In this document: positions 25,345-33,757 of the stretch, in pieces | How the letters are laid out: the number at the start of each line of letters is the position of its first letter | Numbering within the stretch: the stretch's first letter is position 1 | Assembly (NCBI GenBank): GCA_023384005.1 | Contig: JAHDXY010000009.1 | Coordinates: forward strand, 1 to 42,008 | Reading direction: 5' to 3' | DNA length: 42,008 nucleotides | Origin: Burkholderiaceae bacterium | GTDB taxonomy: Bacteria > Pseudomonadota > Gammaproteobacteria > Burkholderiales > Burkholderiaceae_E | Notes under the pieces: model-generated | Databases searched by the model: none | What the model saw: the letters and a program-made list of their open reading frames with translations, nothing else | What the model was told of the DNA's origin: nothing | Translations under genes and position numbers: made by a program

Positions 25345-26688
25345 TCAGAACCTGTAGGCCAGTCGCGCACCACCCCAGTGCCGGCCCTGCACGAAGATCG
25401 GTGCGGACAGGTCCTTCATCGTCTCGAACACTCCGCCGCCCATGTCGCGGCGATATACCTGCAGCAGGAACTTGCGCTTGTTGTGCGCCGCCGCGAGGCC
25501 GGTGCGGTCGTCGAAGATGCGACGATTGCGGCAGTTCGCCGCGTTCCAGACCGGGTCGGGGCCCTGGGGCCTGGACACCTTCGCGCTGTGCGTCCCGATG
25601 TAGCCGTTGCGGTCGATCGCGGCGAACAGCATCACTTTCGGGGAGAAGCGCAGCATCTCCTCGATGATCGCCGGCAGCGCCCGGTCGGTGAACGTCGTGT
25701 AGCGGCTCATGTACTGCTGCGGATTCGTGCCGGCGATCGGCTGGTAGTTCTCGTCGAACAGGTCCTCGAGCGAGATCTCCCCCGCGCGAACGGCGAGCTC
25801 GAACAGTTCGGTGACGCGCGCCGTCGCCGCCAGCATGGCCGCGATGTACGGGGTGTCCTCGGTCTCGCACCCGCTCTCGGCGGTGAACTCCACCAGCGCC
25901 TCGGACAGGTCGCGAAAGCGATTCGCGGCCGCGCGGGCCGTTTCCAGCGATCCGGCCATCTGCATCGTGCCGGCGGCGAGCGTGCGGATTCGCTGCGCCG
26001 CCGAGCGGCAGGCGTCGAGATTGCCTTGTGCCGCGGCGGCGATTCCCGCGACGCTGCGCTCGGCTTGCGCGAGAGACGACTGGAACGCGCTGTCGCGCCC
26101 GCCCGAGCGCGTCGTGATCTGCGCGGCGAGATCCGCCACACGCCTGTCGAGCTGCTCGACGGTGGTCATGATCTGCGTCGAGGACTGCCCGACCTTGGTC
26201 GCGAGATCCTTGACCGCTTCGGCGACCACGGAAAACCCGCGCCCGGCCTCGCCGGCGCGCTTCGCCTCGACCGAGGCGTTGAACGCGACCAGGCGCGTCT
26301 GCAACGCGATCTGCGTGATCTCCTGCGCCGCACCCGAGACCTGGCCCAGCGTGTCGATGACGCTGGTCACGCCTTCGGCAACCCGCGCGACCGCACCGCG
26401 GACCTCGCGCATCTGCGATTGCCCATTCTCCGCGGCGGTACCGATCGCCCCTGTCGCGACAACGACGTCGTCGATCTCGCCGGCGAGCGTCTGCATCTGC
26501 GTGGTGGTGCGATTGCAGTCCGACGCGATCTCCTCGATCGCTCCCTGCAGCTCCGCGCCGCAGCGTCCGACGTCGCCGGCCTTGCGCGCCAGGTCGTGCA
26601 CGACGCTCGCGACCACTGTCGTCTGCGCACTCGGCTCGGGCAGCGCTTGCGTCGAACGCTGAGCCCTGCGTTTGAGGTTGAGCAGCAT
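25345..26688 (-). CDS. Soluble methyl-accepting chemotaxis protein with C-terminal sensory domain
   Basis: A 447-residue protein without transmembrane segments. The signalling hairpin is at residues 125-163 (TRLVAFNASVEAKRAGEAGR, then GFSVVAEAVKDLA), flanked by long heptad helices. Residues 280-447 form a separate domain with NRRIFDDRTGLAAAHNKRKF, LQVYRRDMGGG and APIFVQGRHWGGARLAYRF, which looks like the Cache-like C-terminal region of some soluble chemoreceptors. The order signalling-then-sensor is the reverse of normal receptors. The ATG at 26688 has AAGGAG 8 nt upstream. A GTG directly before it is possible. It lies 70 nt after fliA on the same strand. The ligand is not known. Confidence 0.85.
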   Translation of the reverse strand: MLLNLKRRAQRSTQALPEPSAQTTVVASVVHDLARKAGDVGRCGAELQGAIEEIASDCNRTTTQMQTLAGEIDDVVVATGAIGTAAENGQSQMREVRGAVARVAEGVTSVIDTLGQVSGAAQEITQIALQTRLVAFNASVEAKRAGEAGRGFSVVAEAVKDLATKVGQSSTQIMTTVEQLDRRVADLAAQITTRSGGRDSAFQSSLAQAERSVAGIAAAAQGNLDACRSAAQRIRTLAAGTMQMAGSLETARAAANRFRDLSEALVEFTAESGCETEDTPYIAAMLAATARVTELFELAVRAGEISLEDLFDENYQPIAGTNPQQYMSRYTTFTDRALPAIIEEMLRFSPKVMLFAAIDRNGYIGTHSAKVSRPQGPDPVWNAANCRNRRIFDDRTGLAAAHNKRKFLLQVYRRDMGGGVFETMKDLSAPIFVQGRHWGGARLAYRF

Positions 26689-26758
26689 CACGGCATCTCC
26701 TTCGACCCTGCGTTCATTGCCACCGCCCGTTCGGGCGGCGCGTGCGCGGCGCCCTGCC

Positions 26759-27478
26759 TCACGACCAGCTCCGCAACTTGACGCGCAGCCGCGCGACCGC
26801 CTGGCTGTGCAGTTGCGAGATCCGCGACTCGGTCACGCCCAGCACCGCCCCGATCTCCTTGAGGTTCATTTCCTGCTCGTAGTACATCCCCATGACCAGT
26901 TTCTCGCGTTCGGGCAACTCCTCGATCGCGCCGATCAGCGCATCGCGAAATCGCTCGTCGCGCAGCATCGCGCCCGGATCGACGTCGGAGCTGGACTCGG
27001 GCTGGTAGCGATCGAGAAACCCGTCTTCCCCACCTTCGCCGAAGTCGTCCAGGTATACGAGCTGCGCGCCGCGCGCCTCGCCCAGCATCTTCTGGTAGTC
27101 CTCGACGCTCAGCCCGAGTTCGGCGGCGACCTCGCGCTCGCCAGGCGTTCGCTTGTGGCGCTGCTCGGCCTTGCGGATCGCCGCTTCGATCGCGCGCTGG
27201 TTGCGGCGCACCGAGCGAGGCATCCAGTCGGCGCCGCGCAGTTCGTCGAGCATCGCCCCGCGCACCCGCTGCATCGCGAAGGTCTCGAACTGCGCGCCCT
27301 GGTCGGCCTGATAGCGCGACAACGCGTCGATCAGGCCGATCATTCCGGCCTGGACGAGGTCGTCGAGCTCGACGTTCGCGGGCAGCTTCGCGATCATCTG
27401 CGCGGCGACACGCCGCACCATCGGGCCGTATTCGACAACCGCCGACTGTTGGTCCAGCGTTCCGCGCGCAGTGTACAT
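26759..27478 (-). CDS. fliA: RNA polymerase sigma factor FliA (sigma-28)
   Basis: A 239-residue protein, the same length as E. coli FliA. Region 2 carries LPANVELDDLVQAGMIGLID and FAMQRVRGAMLDELRGADWM PRSVRR, and region 4 carries LPEREKLVMGMYYEQEMNLK, then IGAVLGVTESRISQLHSQA. It directs transcription of late flagellar genes and is held by FlgM. The ATG at 27478 (MYTARGTLDQ) is chosen over the GTG at 27487 because GAGG lies 8 nt before it and the length then matches FliA. It follows flhG by 16 nt. Four candidate FliA promoters occur in this window. Confidence 0.96.
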   Translation of the reverse strand: MYTARGTLDQQSAVVEYGPMVRRVAAQMIAKLPANVELDDLVQAGMIGLIDALSRYQADQGAQFETFAMQRVRGAMLDELRGADWMPRSVRRNQRAIEAAIRKAEQRHKRTPGEREVAAELGLSVEDYQKMLGEARGAQLVYLDDFGEGGEDGFLDRYQPESSSDVDPGAMLRDERFRDALIGAIEELPEREKLVMGMYYEQEMNLKEIGAVLGVTESRISQLHSQAVARLRVKLRSWS

Positions 27479-27494
27479 TTCGCCCACCTCGTGC

Positions 27495-28313
27495 TCAGTG
27501 AATCGAAGCGCCCGCAGCCTCGTAGGCCTGCAGGTGCCAGTGACGCGCGGCGTCGGCGATGCGTTCGAAGGCGCGCGCGGGACGACCCTGCGCGGCGATC
27601 GAGAACACGCTCGAGCGCGCTCGCGCCGCCTGCCCGAGTTCGTCTCCGGGAGCGACGGCGCCGCCGTACTCGACGACCGCCGAAAGGAACTTGTGCGCCA
27701 CCGCGGCCAGCCTGCGGTGGCGCGACGCGATCTGCTGCGGGTCCGACGCGCCGTCGAACAACACCCTGAACCGGGTCAGTCCGTGGCGACGAACCAGCGC
27801 CTTGAGCTGCGTGTAGGTGCAGGTGAGGTCCGAGTCGTCGGCAGCGCACACCAGCGCAGTCTCGGCCGCGCGCTGCCCGAGCAGCGCGCCCAGTGTCGCA
27901 CCGCTCGCGTGCACCAGTGCAATGTCGAAGCGCTCGCGCAGCGACGCGATCGCGCCGAAGGTCGCGTCGGCCGCTCCGGGGTCGCGCGCGACCTGCGCCA
28001 GCCCGCGTGCCGCTTGCAGGACGCTGAAGCCTTCGTCGTGCCGGGTCGCGACCGCGCCGAAGCGGTGGTTGCCGCCCAGCAGGTCGGACAACTCCAGTCG
28101 CGTCGCGATCCCGAGGTGCGCGGCGACGCCCTCGCGGTGGCCGTCGATCACAAGCGGACTCCACCCGGTACGCGAGAGCGCGGCGGCCAGGTTCACGACG
28201 AACACCGGCGCGTTGACGTCGTCTGGCTCGCTCGCGAGCGGTAGCACGCGTAGCGCGCGACGCGAGAAGAGCCTGCGCAGGCCCGATGCCTGGTCGCTGC
28301 CGCCGTCAAGCAT
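27495..28313 (-). CDS. flhG: FlhG (FleN/MotR/YlxH-like) MinD-family protein lacking the P-loop
   Basis: A 272-residue protein that occupies the flhG position (flhF before it with an 8-nt overlap, fliA after it). Residues 7-15 DQASGLRRL match the DQAxxLR motif by which FlhG activates the FlhF GTPase. The MinD-like core is recognisable (VFVVNLAAALSRTGWSPLVI DGH, DLLGG, FDIALVHASGATL), but where the deviant Walker A KGGVGKT should stand (residues 26-37) the sequence reads LASEPDDVNAPV, so ATP binding is probably lost. FlhG normally limits flagellar number. This one may act only as an FlhF partner, which is inference. No frameshift or stop is present. Confidence 0.85.
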   Translation of the reverse strand: MLDGGSDQASGLRRLFSRRALRVLPLASEPDDVNAPVFVVNLAAALSRTGWSPLVIDGHREGVAAHLGIATRLELSDLLGGNHRFGAVATRHDEGFSVLQAARGLAQVARDPGAADATFGAIASLRERFDIALVHASGATLGALLGQRAAETALVCAADDSDLTCTYTQLKALVRRHGLTRFRVLFDGASDPQQIASRHRRLAAVAHKFLSAVVEYGGAVAPGDELGQAARARSSVFSIAAQGRPARAFERIADAARHWHLQAYEAAGASIH

Positions 28314-29736
28314 GAAGCGCTCCGCTCGATGCCCGCTGTGCCTGGTCGGCTGGCTGGAAGAACGCTCCGATGTCGGCGTCCTCCAGGTCGAAATCCGCCG
28401 CCGGCCGCGCCGAGAGCGCGGCCTCGATCAGCGTCTCGGCCTGGGGAGAGGTCCAGTCCTCGGGGACCCGCTGGCCGTTGGCCACGCCGACGATCCTGAG
28501 CCTGTGCCGCAGCGCGCAGTCGATCGCGCCGCCGAGCTTGACCGCTTCATCGACCTTGGACAAGACGATTCCCGCGGCCTGCGAAGCGCGGTACGCGGTG
28601 ATGACGTCGTCGAGCGTCTCGGCCTGCGCCGCGGCGTTGAGCACCACGAGCTTCTTCACGTTGCTCGAGGCGAGCGAAGCGAGCAGTTCGTCGACGCGCT
28701 CGTCGCGCTGCCCGATGCCGGCCGTGTCGATCAGGATCAGCTTCTTGTTCATGTACAGGTGCAGGAAATCCGCGAGCGTGGCCGCGTCGTGTGCGACGTG
28801 CACCGGCGCGCCCAGCAGCCGCCCGAAGCTGCGCAGCTGATCCTGCCCTCCGACCCGATACGCGTCCACGCTGATCAGCCCGACGGCCTGTGCGCCGTGC
28901 TTGAGGGCGAAACGGGCGGCAATCTTCGCGGTGCTGGTCGTCTTGCCGACCCCGGTCGGCCCGATCAGCGCGTAGATCCCGCCGCGTCCGAGCATCAGGT
29001 CGGTATCGGTGCATGCGAGATTGTGCGAAAGCGCCTGGCGTACCCAGCTCTCGGCCCGTTCATCGTCGAGATCGGCGGGCATCCGTGTGACGATCGTTCG
29101 CGTGAGCGCCGGCGAGAAGCCCGCGCCGAGCAGCCTGCGCATCATCCGCGACTGCGCCGCGTTGCGGCGCACGCCGTCGAACCACGAGAACGACGCGAGC
29201 TGGTCGGCGATGAAACTGCGCATCTCGCGCATCTCGGCGAGCATCTGCGCCTGCACCGCGGCGTAGGCCTCGGCGCCGCGATCCGGGAACGCGTCGTGCG
29301 CAGCGCGCGGATCGCCCCCGGCGAACGCGAACTCCAGCTCGTTCCCGCCGGAGCGCGACACCTTCTGCGGTGCGCCGGCACGCCCGCCTCGTGAAACGTT
29401 CTCCCGGTCGTCGTCCTGCTCTTGCTCGCGCGGCGCGAGCAACTCGCCGAGCGTCGGCGGCGGAGCGGACTTCTGCGCCAGTCGGTCGCGCACGTATTGC
29501 TGGAACGACACGGTGCTCATTTCCGGCACGGCTTCCTCGTCCTCGGCGGTTCGGGCGGCGGGCGGCGCACGTTGCTCGTTGCGCGGTGCCGCCGGCGGCT
29601 CGCCGTGCATCGCGAACACCTCTACACCGCCGGTCACCTGGCGGTTTCTGACCACCACCGCGTCGGGTCCGAGCTCGTCTCGCACTTTGGTCATCGCGTC
29701 CTTGTTGGTCCGCGCGAAAAATCGTCTGACGTTCAC
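28306..29736 (-). CDS. flhF: Flagellar SRP-type GTPase FlhF
   Basis: A 476-residue protein. The start is GTG at 29736-29734 (MNVRRFFARTNKDAMTKVRD), which overlaps the flhA stop and has GGAG 7 nt upstream. The longer frame is run-through. N-terminal B domain (to about 130) with charged low-complexity linker, then the NG domain: GPTGVGKT (259-266), DTAGIGQRD and SKVDEAVKLGG. Family knowledge: FlhF is a membrane-associated SRP-like GTPase that sets the position of polar flagella. Its GTPase is stimulated by FlhG. Coexistence with FlhDC is known in betaproteobacteria and suggests polar or subpolar flagella, which is inference. Confidence 0.95.
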   Translation of the reverse strand: MNVRRFFARTNKDAMTKVRDELGPDAVVVRNRQVTGGVEVFAMHGEPPAAPRNEQRAPPAARTAEDEEAVPEMSTVSFQQYVRDRLAQKSAPPPTLGELLAPREQEQDDDRENVSRGGRAGAPQKVSRSGGNELEFAFAGGDPRAAHDAFPDRGAEAYAAVQAQMLAEMREMRSFIADQLASFSWFDGVRRNAAQSRMMRRLLGAGFSPALTRTIVTRMPADLDDERAESWVRQALSHNLACTDTDLMLGRGGIYALIGPTGVGKTTSTAKIAARFALKHGAQAVGLISVDAYRVGGQDQLRSFGRLLGAPVHVAHDAATLADFLHLYMNKKLILIDTAGIGQRDERVDELLASLASSNVKKLVVLNAAAQAETLDDVITAYRASQAAGIVLSKVDEAVKLGGAIDCALRHRLRIVGVANGQRVPEDWTSPQAETLIEAALSARPAADFDLEDADIGAFFQPADQAQRASSGALHA

Positions 29737-31844
29737 TTCGTTTCTCCGATGATGCGACCGATGCGGATCGAGAGGTTCTCCGGGATTTCGGAGTGCCCGA
29801 GTACCCTGAGTCTGGGAGCGCTCTTCTTGAGGAGTCGGGCGAGAGCGGCGCGCACGCGGTCGGGCGCGAGCAGGCACGCAGCGACGCCGGCGTCTTCCTG
29901 CGCGCGCGTCGCGTCGGCCGCCGCCGCCATCAGGGACTCGGCCACGCCCGGCTCGAGCGCGGAGCTCGCGCCGGGCGCGAGCGACTGAACGATCAGGTTC
30001 TCGAGGCTGGGCTCGACCGCGATCACGCTCAGCTCGCGCACCGGACCGAAGACCTGCTGGACGATCGACGGGGCGAGCGCGACACGCACTTCGCGGGTCA
30101 GTTCGACCGGGTCCTGGGTACGCGCGCCGTGCTCGGCGAGCACCTCGAGAATGCTTCTGAGGTCACGAATGTGCACGGCCTCGTCGAGGAGGTTCTGCAA
30201 TACCTTCTGGAACACCGCGATCGTGATCAGTTTTGGAACCACGTCTTCGGCGAGCTTGGGCGCGTAGCTGCCAAGGTGCTCGAGCAGCTGCTGCGCTTCG
30301 GCGCGACCCAGCAGGCGCGCCGCGTGCAGCTGCATCAGGTGATGCAGGTGGGTCGCGATCACCGTCGCCGCGTCGACCACCGTGTAGCCGCTCGCCTGCG
30401 CGTTGTCGCGCTGGCGTTCGTCGATCCAGGTCGCCGCGAGGCCGAATGCCGGGTCCGTGGTCTTCGGTCCGGCGAGCTGCTGCGTGGCGTGACCGGGGTC
30501 GATCGCGAGCATCATTCCCGGGAAGACCTCGCTCTCTCCGACCATCACCCCCTTGAGCGTGATCCGGTATGAAGCGGGGCGCAGCTCGAGGTTGTCGCGG
30601 ATATGAACTGCCGGCGGAAGGAAGCCGACCTCGGCGGCGAACTTCTTGCGCACACCCTTGATCCGGGTGAGCAGGTCGCCACCGCTGTCGCGGTCGACCA
30701 GCGCGATCAGCTTGTAGCCGACCTCGAGTCCGAGCGAGTCGACCGGCGAGACGTCGTCCCAGCTCGCCTCCCCGGCGTTGCCTTGAGGTTCGGGGGCCGG
30801 CGCTTCGGCCAGTTTCGCGCGTCGCTCGCGCTCGCCGACCCACCAGGCGAAGTAGCCGGTCACGCCCGCGAAGGTCAGGAACACCATGTGCGGCATTCCG
30901 GGCACCGCGCCGAAGAGCGCGAGCACGCAGGCCGAAAGGCCCAGGGCGCGCGGCACCGAGAACAGCTGCTTCGCGAGCTGCCCGCCGACGTCGTCGTCGT
31001 TGCCGACGCGCGAGACGATCAGGCCGGCGGCCACCGAGATCACGAGCGCCGGGATCTGCGCGACCAGCGCGTCGCCGATCGCCAGCAGGACGTAGTTGTT
31101 CGCGGCCTGCGAGATGCTCAGGTTGTGCTGGATCATCCCGATCGCAAGGCCGCCGATCACGTTGATGAACAGGATCAGGATGCCGGCGATCGCGTCGCCG
31201 CGAACGAACTTCGACGCACCGTCCATCGAACCGTAGAAGTCGGCCTCCTGGCTCACCTCGCCACGCCGGCGTTTCGCCTCGTGCTGGTCGATCAGCCCCG
31301 CGTTCAGGTCGGCATCGATCGCCATCTGCTTGCCGGGCATCGCGTCGAGCGCGAAGCGCGCCGACACCTCGGCGATGCGGCCCGCACCCTTTGTGACGAC
31401 GACGAAGTTGATCACCGTCAGGATCGCGAACACGATCACGCCCACCGCGAAGTTTCCGCCGATCAGGAAGTGCGCGAAGGACTCGATGACCTTTCCAGCG
31501 GCGTCGGTTCCGGTGTGCCCGTGCATCAGCACCGCCCGGGTCGAGGCGACGTTGAGCGACAGGCGCATCAGCGTCGTCATCAGCAGCACCGAGGGAAAGA
31601 CCAGGAACTCCAGCGGACGAACCGTATAGGAGGACACGAGCAGGACGACGATCGCCAGGCCGATGTTGAAGGTGAACAGCAGGTCGAGCAGGAGCGGCGG
31701 CAGCGGCAACACCATCATCGCCAGCATCAGCACGATCAGCACCGGCACCGCGAGCGCCTGCCACGGCGGAAGCTGCACCGTCACCCCGCCCATGCGAAAG
31801 CTCGGGCCGACCGCCTTCGACGCAGCCGTCGCCGCCGGGGTCAT
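29733..31844 (-). CDS. flhA: Flagellar export gate protein FlhA
   Basis: A 703-residue protein (E. coli FlhA 692). Eight hydrophobic segments in the first 330 residues (AVPVLIVLMLAMMVLPLPPL, IVVLLVSSYTVRPLEFLVFP), the conserved cytoplasmic loop GKQMAIDADLNAGLIDQHEA with KRRRGEVSQEADFYGSMDGA, then the soluble C-terminal domain. It is the central pore component of the type III export gate, acting with FlhB and the FliPQR complex, which is not in this window. Overlaps flhB (ATGA) and flhF. Confidence 0.97.
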   Translation of the reverse strand: MTPAATAASKAVGPSFRMGGVTVQLPPWQALAVPVLIVLMLAMMVLPLPPLLLDLLFTFNIGLAIVVLLVSSYTVRPLEFLVFPSVLLMTTLMRLSLNVASTRAVLMHGHTGTDAAGKVIESFAHFLIGGNFAVGVIVFAILTVINFVVVTKGAGRIAEVSARFALDAMPGKQMAIDADLNAGLIDQHEAKRRRGEVSQEADFYGSMDGASKFVRGDAIAGILILFINVIGGLAIGMIQHNLSISQAANNYVLLAIGDALVAQIPALVISVAAGLIVSRVGNDDDVGGQLAKQLFSVPRALGLSACVLALFGAVPGMPHMVFLTFAGVTGYFAWWVGERERRAKLAEAPAPEPQGNAGEASWDDVSPVDSLGLEVGYKLIALVDRDSGGDLLTRIKGVRKKFAAEVGFLPPAVHIRDNLELRPASYRITLKGVMVGESEVFPGMMLAIDPGHATQQLAGPKTTDPAFGLAATWIDERQRDNAQASGYTVVDAATVIATHLHHLMQLHAARLLGRAEAQQLLEHLGSYAPKLAEDVVPKLITIAVFQKVLQNLLDEAVHIRDLRSILEVLAEHGARTQDPVELTREVRVALAPSIVQQVFGPVRELSVIAVEPSLENLIVQSLAPGASSALEPGVAESLMAAAADATRAQEDAGVAACLLAPDRVRAALARLLKKSAPRLRVLGHSEIPENLSIRIGRIIGETK

Positions 31845-32989
31845 TCAGCCGCACCGATCGGGTCGAGATCCGGCGGGACTTGCAGGTCCTGCGGAGCGCG
31901 CGGGCGCGTTCCCCTTCCCGGAACGTGGTGGCGCAGCTGATAGACATAGGCGAGCACCTGCGCGACCGCCGTATAGAGCGTGGCCGGGATCTCGCGATCG
32001 ACCTCGACATGCGCATAGAGAGCGCGCGCGAGCGGCGGCGCCTCGAACAGCGGAACCCCCGCGTCCATCGCGATCTCGCGGATCCTCGCCGCCATGTGAT
32101 CGGCCCCCTTGGCGACCACGCGCGGCGCGCCCATCGCCGACTCGTCGTACCGGATCGCCACCGCATAGTGCGTCGGGTTCGTGAGCACCACGTCGGCCGC
32201 GGGCACCGCGGCGAGCATCCTGCTGCGCGAGATGTCGCGCTGGCGGCTGCGGATTCGCCCGCGCATCAACGGGTCGCCTTCGGCTTCCTTGTACTCCTCG
32301 CGCGCTTCCTGGTGAGTCATGCGCAGGTTGCGCCGGTGGCGCCACCACTGCAGCGGAACATCGACCGTCGCGGCGACCACCAGCAGCGAAACCAGCAAGC
32401 CGATCCCCGCCGAAATCTCCCCGTGCGCGAAACTCAGCGCCGAGGCGAGCGGCATCGATCCGAGCGCGACGTACCGGTCAAGATGCGTCGCGGCGAACCA
32501 GATCGCGAGGCCGGTGAGCGCCGCCGCGAGCGCGCCGAGGCGCGCGAGGTCGACCAGGCTGTCCCTGGAGAAGATCCGCCCCAGTCCCTTGAGCGGGTCG
32601 AGTCGGCCGAAGTTGAAGTTCAGCGGTTTTCCCGTCAGCACCGGCCCGCCGGGAATCATCGTCGACGCGGCGCCGGCGCTCGCGAGCACGATGCAGCACG
32701 GAACGATGATCCACAGCGCGGCGCTCGCCGCCATCCCGAACCACTGGGTGAGCTGCGTCGTGTCCAGCGCCTGCTGGCGCGAGAATCGCAGGCTGCTGCC
32801 GACGAGCTCCAGAGCACTCGCGCCCAGTTCCGGACCGAATGCGATCAGCCCGCCGAGGGCCGCGCCCAGAACGAGCGCGTGGCTCAGGTCGCGCGACCGC
32901 GGGAGCTGGCCCTCGGTGCGTGCCTTTTGCAGCTTCTTCGCCGATGGCGGTAGCTGTTTTTCGTCGCGGCTGGTGTCGTTGTCGGCCAT
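31841..32989 (-). CDS. flhB: Flagellar export gate / substrate specificity switch protein FlhB
   Basis: A 382-residue protein (E. coli FlhB 382). Four hydrophobic helices in the first 210 residues, then the cytoplasmic autocleavage motif NPTH at 271-274 in VLTNPTHYAVAIRYDES. Family knowledge: FlhB switches export from rod and hook subunits to filament subunits after self-cleavage between Asn and Pro. N-terminal DEKQLPPSAKKLQKARTEGQ is typical. It starts the minus-strand flhB-flhA-flhF-flhG-fliA run, and the upstream region holds a promoter-like element identical in layout to that of flgB. Confidence 0.97.
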   Translation of the reverse strand: MADNDTSRDEKQLPPSAKKLQKARTEGQLPRSRDLSHALVLGAALGGLIAFGPELGASALELVGSSLRFSRQQALDTTQLTQWFGMAASAALWIIVPCCIVLASAGAASTMIPGGPVLTGKPLNFNFGRLDPLKGLGRIFSRDSLVDLARLGALAAALTGLAIWFAATHLDRYVALGSMPLASALSFAHGEISAGIGLLVSLLVVAATVDVPLQWWRHRRNLRMTHQEAREEYKEAEGDPLMRGRIRSRQRDISRSRMLAAVPAADVVLTNPTHYAVAIRYDESAMGAPRVVAKGADHMAARIREIAMDAGVPLFEAPPLARALYAHVEVDREIPATLYTAVAQVLAYVYQLRHHVPGRGTRPRAPQDLQVPPDLDPIGAAE

Positions 32990-33016
32990 TGATCGGGGAG
33001 AGATGGAGTTCTCGCC

Positions 33017-33046
33017 CGATTATTTCGGCAGCCGCTGAAACTCAAG
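33017..33046 (-). promoter_or_regulatory. Promoter-like element upstream of flhB, shared with flgB
   Basis: On the minus strand CTTGAGTT, 14 nt, AATAATCG, ending 27 nt before the flhB ATG. The two 8-mers differ from the flgB copy (23378-23407) by one base in total, with the same 14-nt gap. The AATAATCG is flanked by a short inverted repeat (CCGA/TCGG) in this copy and (GCGA/TCGC) in the flgB copy. Confidence 0.55.
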
Positions 33047-33089
33047 CCGCGATAAGCGCCGGCGCCAACCCCCTTTTCCCACCAAGGCT

Positions 33090-33120
33090 CCCGGCGCGCA
33101 GCGCCCGGGCGCCGGCGCCC
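33090..33120 (-). terminator. GC-rich hairpins after cheZ (possible terminator)
   Basis: Directly after the cheZ stop (read on the minus strand) stands the perfect 14-bp palindrome GGGCGCCGGCGCCC (33107-33120). A second, overlapping hairpin CCCGGCGC/GCGCCCGGG (with one bulged base) lies at 33090-33109. No T-run follows. It may end the motAB-cheYZ transcript before the flhB promoter element. Confidence 0.3.
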
Positions 33121-33747
33121 TCAGAACCCGAGCTCGTCGAGCAGCTCGTCGACCTGGTCGCGGGCCCTCGTCGCATCGCCTTGCGGGCGAACGCCTGTGG
33201 CCGGCGCCGCCGGCGCCGACAACTCGCCCGAACGACGCAATTCGCCCGGCGCGGCCTCGACGAGGACGCGCAGCATCCGATCCTCGAAGCGCGAAATCAG
33301 CTCGACAAGGCGCCGGTGGGCTTGCTCCCTGCGGTCGTGATTCGGATGGGCGCGCGCGATCTCGCCGAGTCGCGCGGCGGTGCGCTCGCAGACCGTCGCG
33401 ACCGCCGCGACCAGGTCGCGCACGCCCTGCTCGCGCAGCGACGCGCTGGTGTTGTCCGAAAGCGTCTGGCCAACGCGCGCCGCGATGCGCGCGAGCTCCG
33501 CCTGCTCGGCCCTGGCGAGATCGATCTCGCCGCGCACGCGGCTGGCCGCGTCGCGCCCGAAGGTTTCGAGCGGCGCCGCGCCCGGGCGCTCGTGGGCGGG
33601 CATGCACGATTCGTCGTGCCCTTGCCGGTCGTCGTCGATCGCGCGGATCGCGTCGTGCAGCTCACGCGTGATCTCTCCGATCCGCCGGTACACCGGATCT
33701 TCGTCGCAGGTCGGCGCGGGGTCGCGGCTTCGGATCGCGGTGTGCAT
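33121..33747 (-). CDS. cheZ: Divergent chemotaxis phosphatase CheZ
   Basis: A 208-residue protein (E. coli CheZ 214). N-terminal DPVYRRIGEITRELHDAIRA resembles the CheZ helix, and the C-terminus QVDELLDELGF (198-208) matches the CheY-binding tail of CheZ. The catalytic motif DLTGQ is replaced by DRREQ (138-142). When I align the helix without gaps to the following ERQLL-type segment, the catalytic Asp and Gln (E. coli D143, Q147) fall on D138 and Q142, so activity may remain. Family knowledge: CheZ dephosphorylates CheY-P. It follows cheY by 10 nt, as in most cheYZ pairs. Confidence 0.85.
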   Translation of the reverse strand: MHTAIRSRDPAPTCDEDPVYRRIGEITRELHDAIRAIDDDRQGHDESCMPAHERPGAAPLETFGRDAASRVRGEIDLARAEQAELARIAARVGQTLSDNTSASLREQGVRDLVAAVATVCERTAARLGEIARAHPNHDRREQAHRRLVELISRFEDRMLRVLVEAAPGELRRSGELSAPAAPATGVRPQGDATRARDQVDELLDELGF

Positions 33748-33757
33748 CTCGTTCGCC

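Noticed and set aside
26723-26738. CCGCCC/GGGCGG hairpin between fliA and the chemoreceptor gene as a terminator
   Set aside because: Short stem with no T-run, within a 70-nt gap between co-directional genes.
33017-33029. Classical E. coli-type FlhDC box before flhB (GAAATA-like sequence)
   Set aside because: It lies within 30 nt of the start codon, too close for an activator site upstream of a normal promoter, and no inverted partner at the expected spacing was seen.
33121-33747. Loss of both CheZ catalytic residues
   Set aside because: At first DLTGQ seems to be missing altogether, but an ungapped alignment places Asp138 and Gln142 at the catalytic positions, so only the residues between changed.
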